A stretch of 6,715 bases of DNA, taken from positions 1-6,715 of the forward strand of contig JAHIYV010000027.1 of the NCBI GenBank assembly GCA_018814635.1, read 5' to 3'. Every line of letters starts with the position of its first letter. Position 1 is the stretch's first letter. Origin of the DNA: Patescibacteria group bacterium. GTDB taxonomy: Bacteria > Patescibacteriota > Minisyncoccia > Phycocordibacterales > JAGLOS01. A model generated the notes under the pieces. That model saw only the letters and a program-made list of their open reading frames with translations, searched no databases and had not been told where the DNA came from. Positions 5,493 to 6,715 of the stretch are shown here, one piece after another. The translations under genes were made by a program, and so were the position numbers.

Positions 5493-6035
5493 GTGAGCTT
5501 GCCCAAAAAAAAGGATATTAAAAATCTCATCGTTTTAAGTACACAGGGTGATGAGAAAGCTTTTCACGGGCTTTATGAACGTCTTAATAACACTTTGTTT
5601 AGATATGTTCTTTCTAGGACTGGAGATAGAGATATCGCGATTGATTTGCTTCAGGATGTTTTTATAGATCTTTGGCGAGGACTTCAAAAGTTTACCTATT
5701 CGTCAGAAGAGCAGTTTTATGGTTTTGTTTTTAAGATAATAAAAAGGAAACTCAGTGTGTACTACAAAAAACATCAAACTACTCTGGAAATTGACGAGAA
5801 CGATCTTGAGCAAAGCCATGAAAGAGATGTTGAGCTAGCGGATGATTTACGCATATTAACAACCACCGTTGGCAAATTAAAAGAAAAAAGTCGTGTGGTA
5901 ATTGAATTGCGTTATTGGTCAGGGCTTACATTTCGTGAAATAGGTGTCATTCTAAACTGTAAAGAAACAACCGTAAAAGTTCGTCACCATAGAGCACTGA
6001 AAACTTTGCAGGAAATAATGAAAGAATATATGTAA
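5493..6035 (+). CDS. ECF-type RNA polymerase sigma factor (sigma-70 family)
   Basis: This 180-residue protein directs RNA polymerase to a small regulon, probably in response to an envelope signal. Region 2 covers about 24-93: FHGLYERLNNTLFRYVLSR (24-42), then DRDIAIDLLQDVFIDLW (45-61), the core-binding segment, and FYGFVFKIIKRKL (75-87). Region 4 covers about 127-176: LKEKSRVVIELRYWSGLTF (129-147) leads into the helix-turn-helix REIGVILNCKETTVKVRHHRAL (148-169). Regions 1 and 3 are absent, as in ECF factors. The start is GTG at 5493; no ATG exists in frame upstream before a stop at 5412, and none lies early in the protein. No Shine-Dalgarno sequence precedes it. The next gene starts 6 nt after the stop and encodes a membrane protein of anti-sigma type, giving a classical ECF operon. 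ECF group and target promoters cannot be told from sequence alone. Confidence 0.95.
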   Translation: MSLPKKKDIKNLIVLSTQGDEKAFHGLYERLNNTLFRYVLSRTGDRDIAIDLLQDVFIDLWRGLQKFTYSSEEQFYGFVFKIIKRKLSVYYKKHQTTLEIDENDLEQSHERDVELADDLRILTTTVGKLKEKSRVVIELRYWSGLTFREIGVILNCKETTVKVRHHRALKTLQEIMKEYM

Positions 6036-6041
6036 ATAGAT

Positions 6042-6715
6042 ATGAGTAGCATTAAAAAACAATTAAAAAAAATACAAGTGGCGACACTTACAAAACAAGA
6101 ACAAACTAAAATCTGGAAACAGGTTTGTTTGGGGATGGCGCAAAAACAAAAATCGTCTATTTTTTATAACGGGTTGCAATTGCATATTTCTTCTTTGGTA
6201 AAAAAATTAGTAGCGGCGACCCTTATTTTTGGTATGACAACTGGAACCGCGTTTGCCGCTAATAGCGCGCGACCTGGTGACTTTCTTTTTCCCCTTGACC
6301 GCGCAATGGAAAAAGCTCAATTATCTATTGCGTCCCAAGAAAAAAAGGATATTTTGAAAGTTAAGTTTGCATTAGAACGAGTTGGTGAAACAAAAGAAAT
6401 TGTTAATGAAATAAAAACAAAAACGGAAATTAAGCGAACCGAAAAAAATGAGCCGGCAATAATTACCCCAAGTTACAACAAGCTAATAGAAAAACCCGTA
6501 GAAGTATCTGCCCCCGAAGAAATTATCGCGGAAGAAAACCCTCCCAAAGAGATGGAAACAGAGATCGAAATCGTGCCAATATCGTCAAACGCCTCAACAA
6601 CCCAAAACAGTTTAATAGAACAACAGGGTATTGCGACGACCAGTCTTGACAACTCCCAACAGAACCTGGAAGATGCACTTGTAGAGGACATAAAGAACAT
6701 AGAAACTGAACAAAT
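6042..6715 (+). CDS. Membrane-anchored anti-sigma-like protein with DUF5667-type domain (cut by right edge)
   Basis: The frame opens at ATG 6042, 6 nt after the sigma gene, and stays open to the window end (224 full codons). A cytoplasmic N-terminus of about 50 residues, rich in Lys and Gln (with KQEQTKIWKQV at 18-28), precedes one membrane segment (about 53-73, LVKKLVAATLIFGMTTGTAFA). Just outside the membrane is ARPGDFLFPLDRAMEKAQLSI (76-96) followed by a charged helix to about 120; this matches the DUF5667 pattern (PGDxLYPLKRxxEKxxL) commonly found on anti-sigma proteins. The rest is a Pro/Glu/Thr-rich extracytoplasmic region. By context it should hold the adjacent sigma factor inactive until a signal arrives. 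The HxxxCxxC zinc motif of ZAS anti-sigma factors is absent; only one Cys (29) is present in the cytoplasmic part. Role is inferred from position and domain; C-terminus and signal are unknown. Confidence 0.85.
   Translation, partial: MSSIKKQLKKIQVATLTKQEQTKIWKQVCLGMAQKQKSSIFYNGLQLHISSLVKKLVAATLIFGMTTGTAFAANSARPGDFLFPLDRAMEKAQLSIASQEKKDILKVKFALERVGETKEIVNEIKTKTEIKRTEKNEPAIITPSYNKLIEKPVEVSAPEEIIAEENPPKEMETEIEIVPISSNASTTQNSLIEQQGIATTSLDNSQQNLEDALVEDIKNIETEQ

Noticed and set aside
6473..6700. Minus-strand 75-codon open frame near the right edge
   Set aside because: It is antisense to the anti-sigma gene, which stays open from 6042 to the window end and has a clear membrane segment and DUF5667-like motif.

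Overview
The window is AT-rich bacterial DNA with the standard genetic code (TAA, TAG and TGA are all used as natural stops). It most resembles Patescibacteria (Candidate Phyla Radiation). That placement is an inference from three things: an ECF sigma factor paired with a DUF5667-type membrane anti-sigma protein, an exported protein combining Fn3, an acidic linker and carboxypeptidase-regulatory-like domains, and compact gene packing with almost no Shine-Dalgarno motifs. No rRNA or tRNA is present to confirm it.

Layout. (1) 1-3026, minus strand: three co-directional genes, in transcription order a short exported protein (2736-3026), a 656-residue multi-domain membrane protein (702-2672) and the 5' part of gap, glyceraldehyde-3-phosphate dehydrogenase, which runs off the left edge (1-603). 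A candidate promoter lies just upstream of 3026. The short exported gene appears frameshifted: a 26-codon continuation in the +1 frame ends 2 nt before the next start. (2) 3118-3250: a repeat block of four direct repeats of TTGTCATCCC at exact 21-nt spacing, closed by an inverted copy. It resembles the dispersed palindromic repeats of the TGTCATYCC type. (3) 3290-3877, plus strand: engB (ysxC/yihA), a ribosome-assembly GTPase; its longest open frame starts inside the repeat, but the real start is 3290. (4) 3947-3968: a perfect 22-nt palindrome between the convergent engB and pgi, probably a terminator. (5) 3980-5299, minus strand: pgi, glucose-6-phosphate isomerase. (6) 5300-5492: a divergent intergenic region with a good extended -10 promoter for pgi, a weaker one for the plus-strand genes, and several inverted repeats. 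(7) 5493 to the right edge, plus strand: an ECF sigma factor and, 6 nt later, its likely membrane-bound anti-sigma partner, cut by the window end.

How the genes fit together. gap and pgi are both glycolytic but belong to separate transcription units. The sigma/anti-sigma pair forms a probable envelope-signalling operon. Its promoter region is interleaved with that of pgi, so local co-regulation is possible but unproven. The two exported proteins upstream of gap are probably cell-surface components of unknown role. No mobile genetic element with a transposase, no CRISPR array and no RNA gene was seen. The points most worth a second look are the frameshifted exported gene, the repeat block abutting engB, the divergent control region and the unusual topology of the 656-residue protein.
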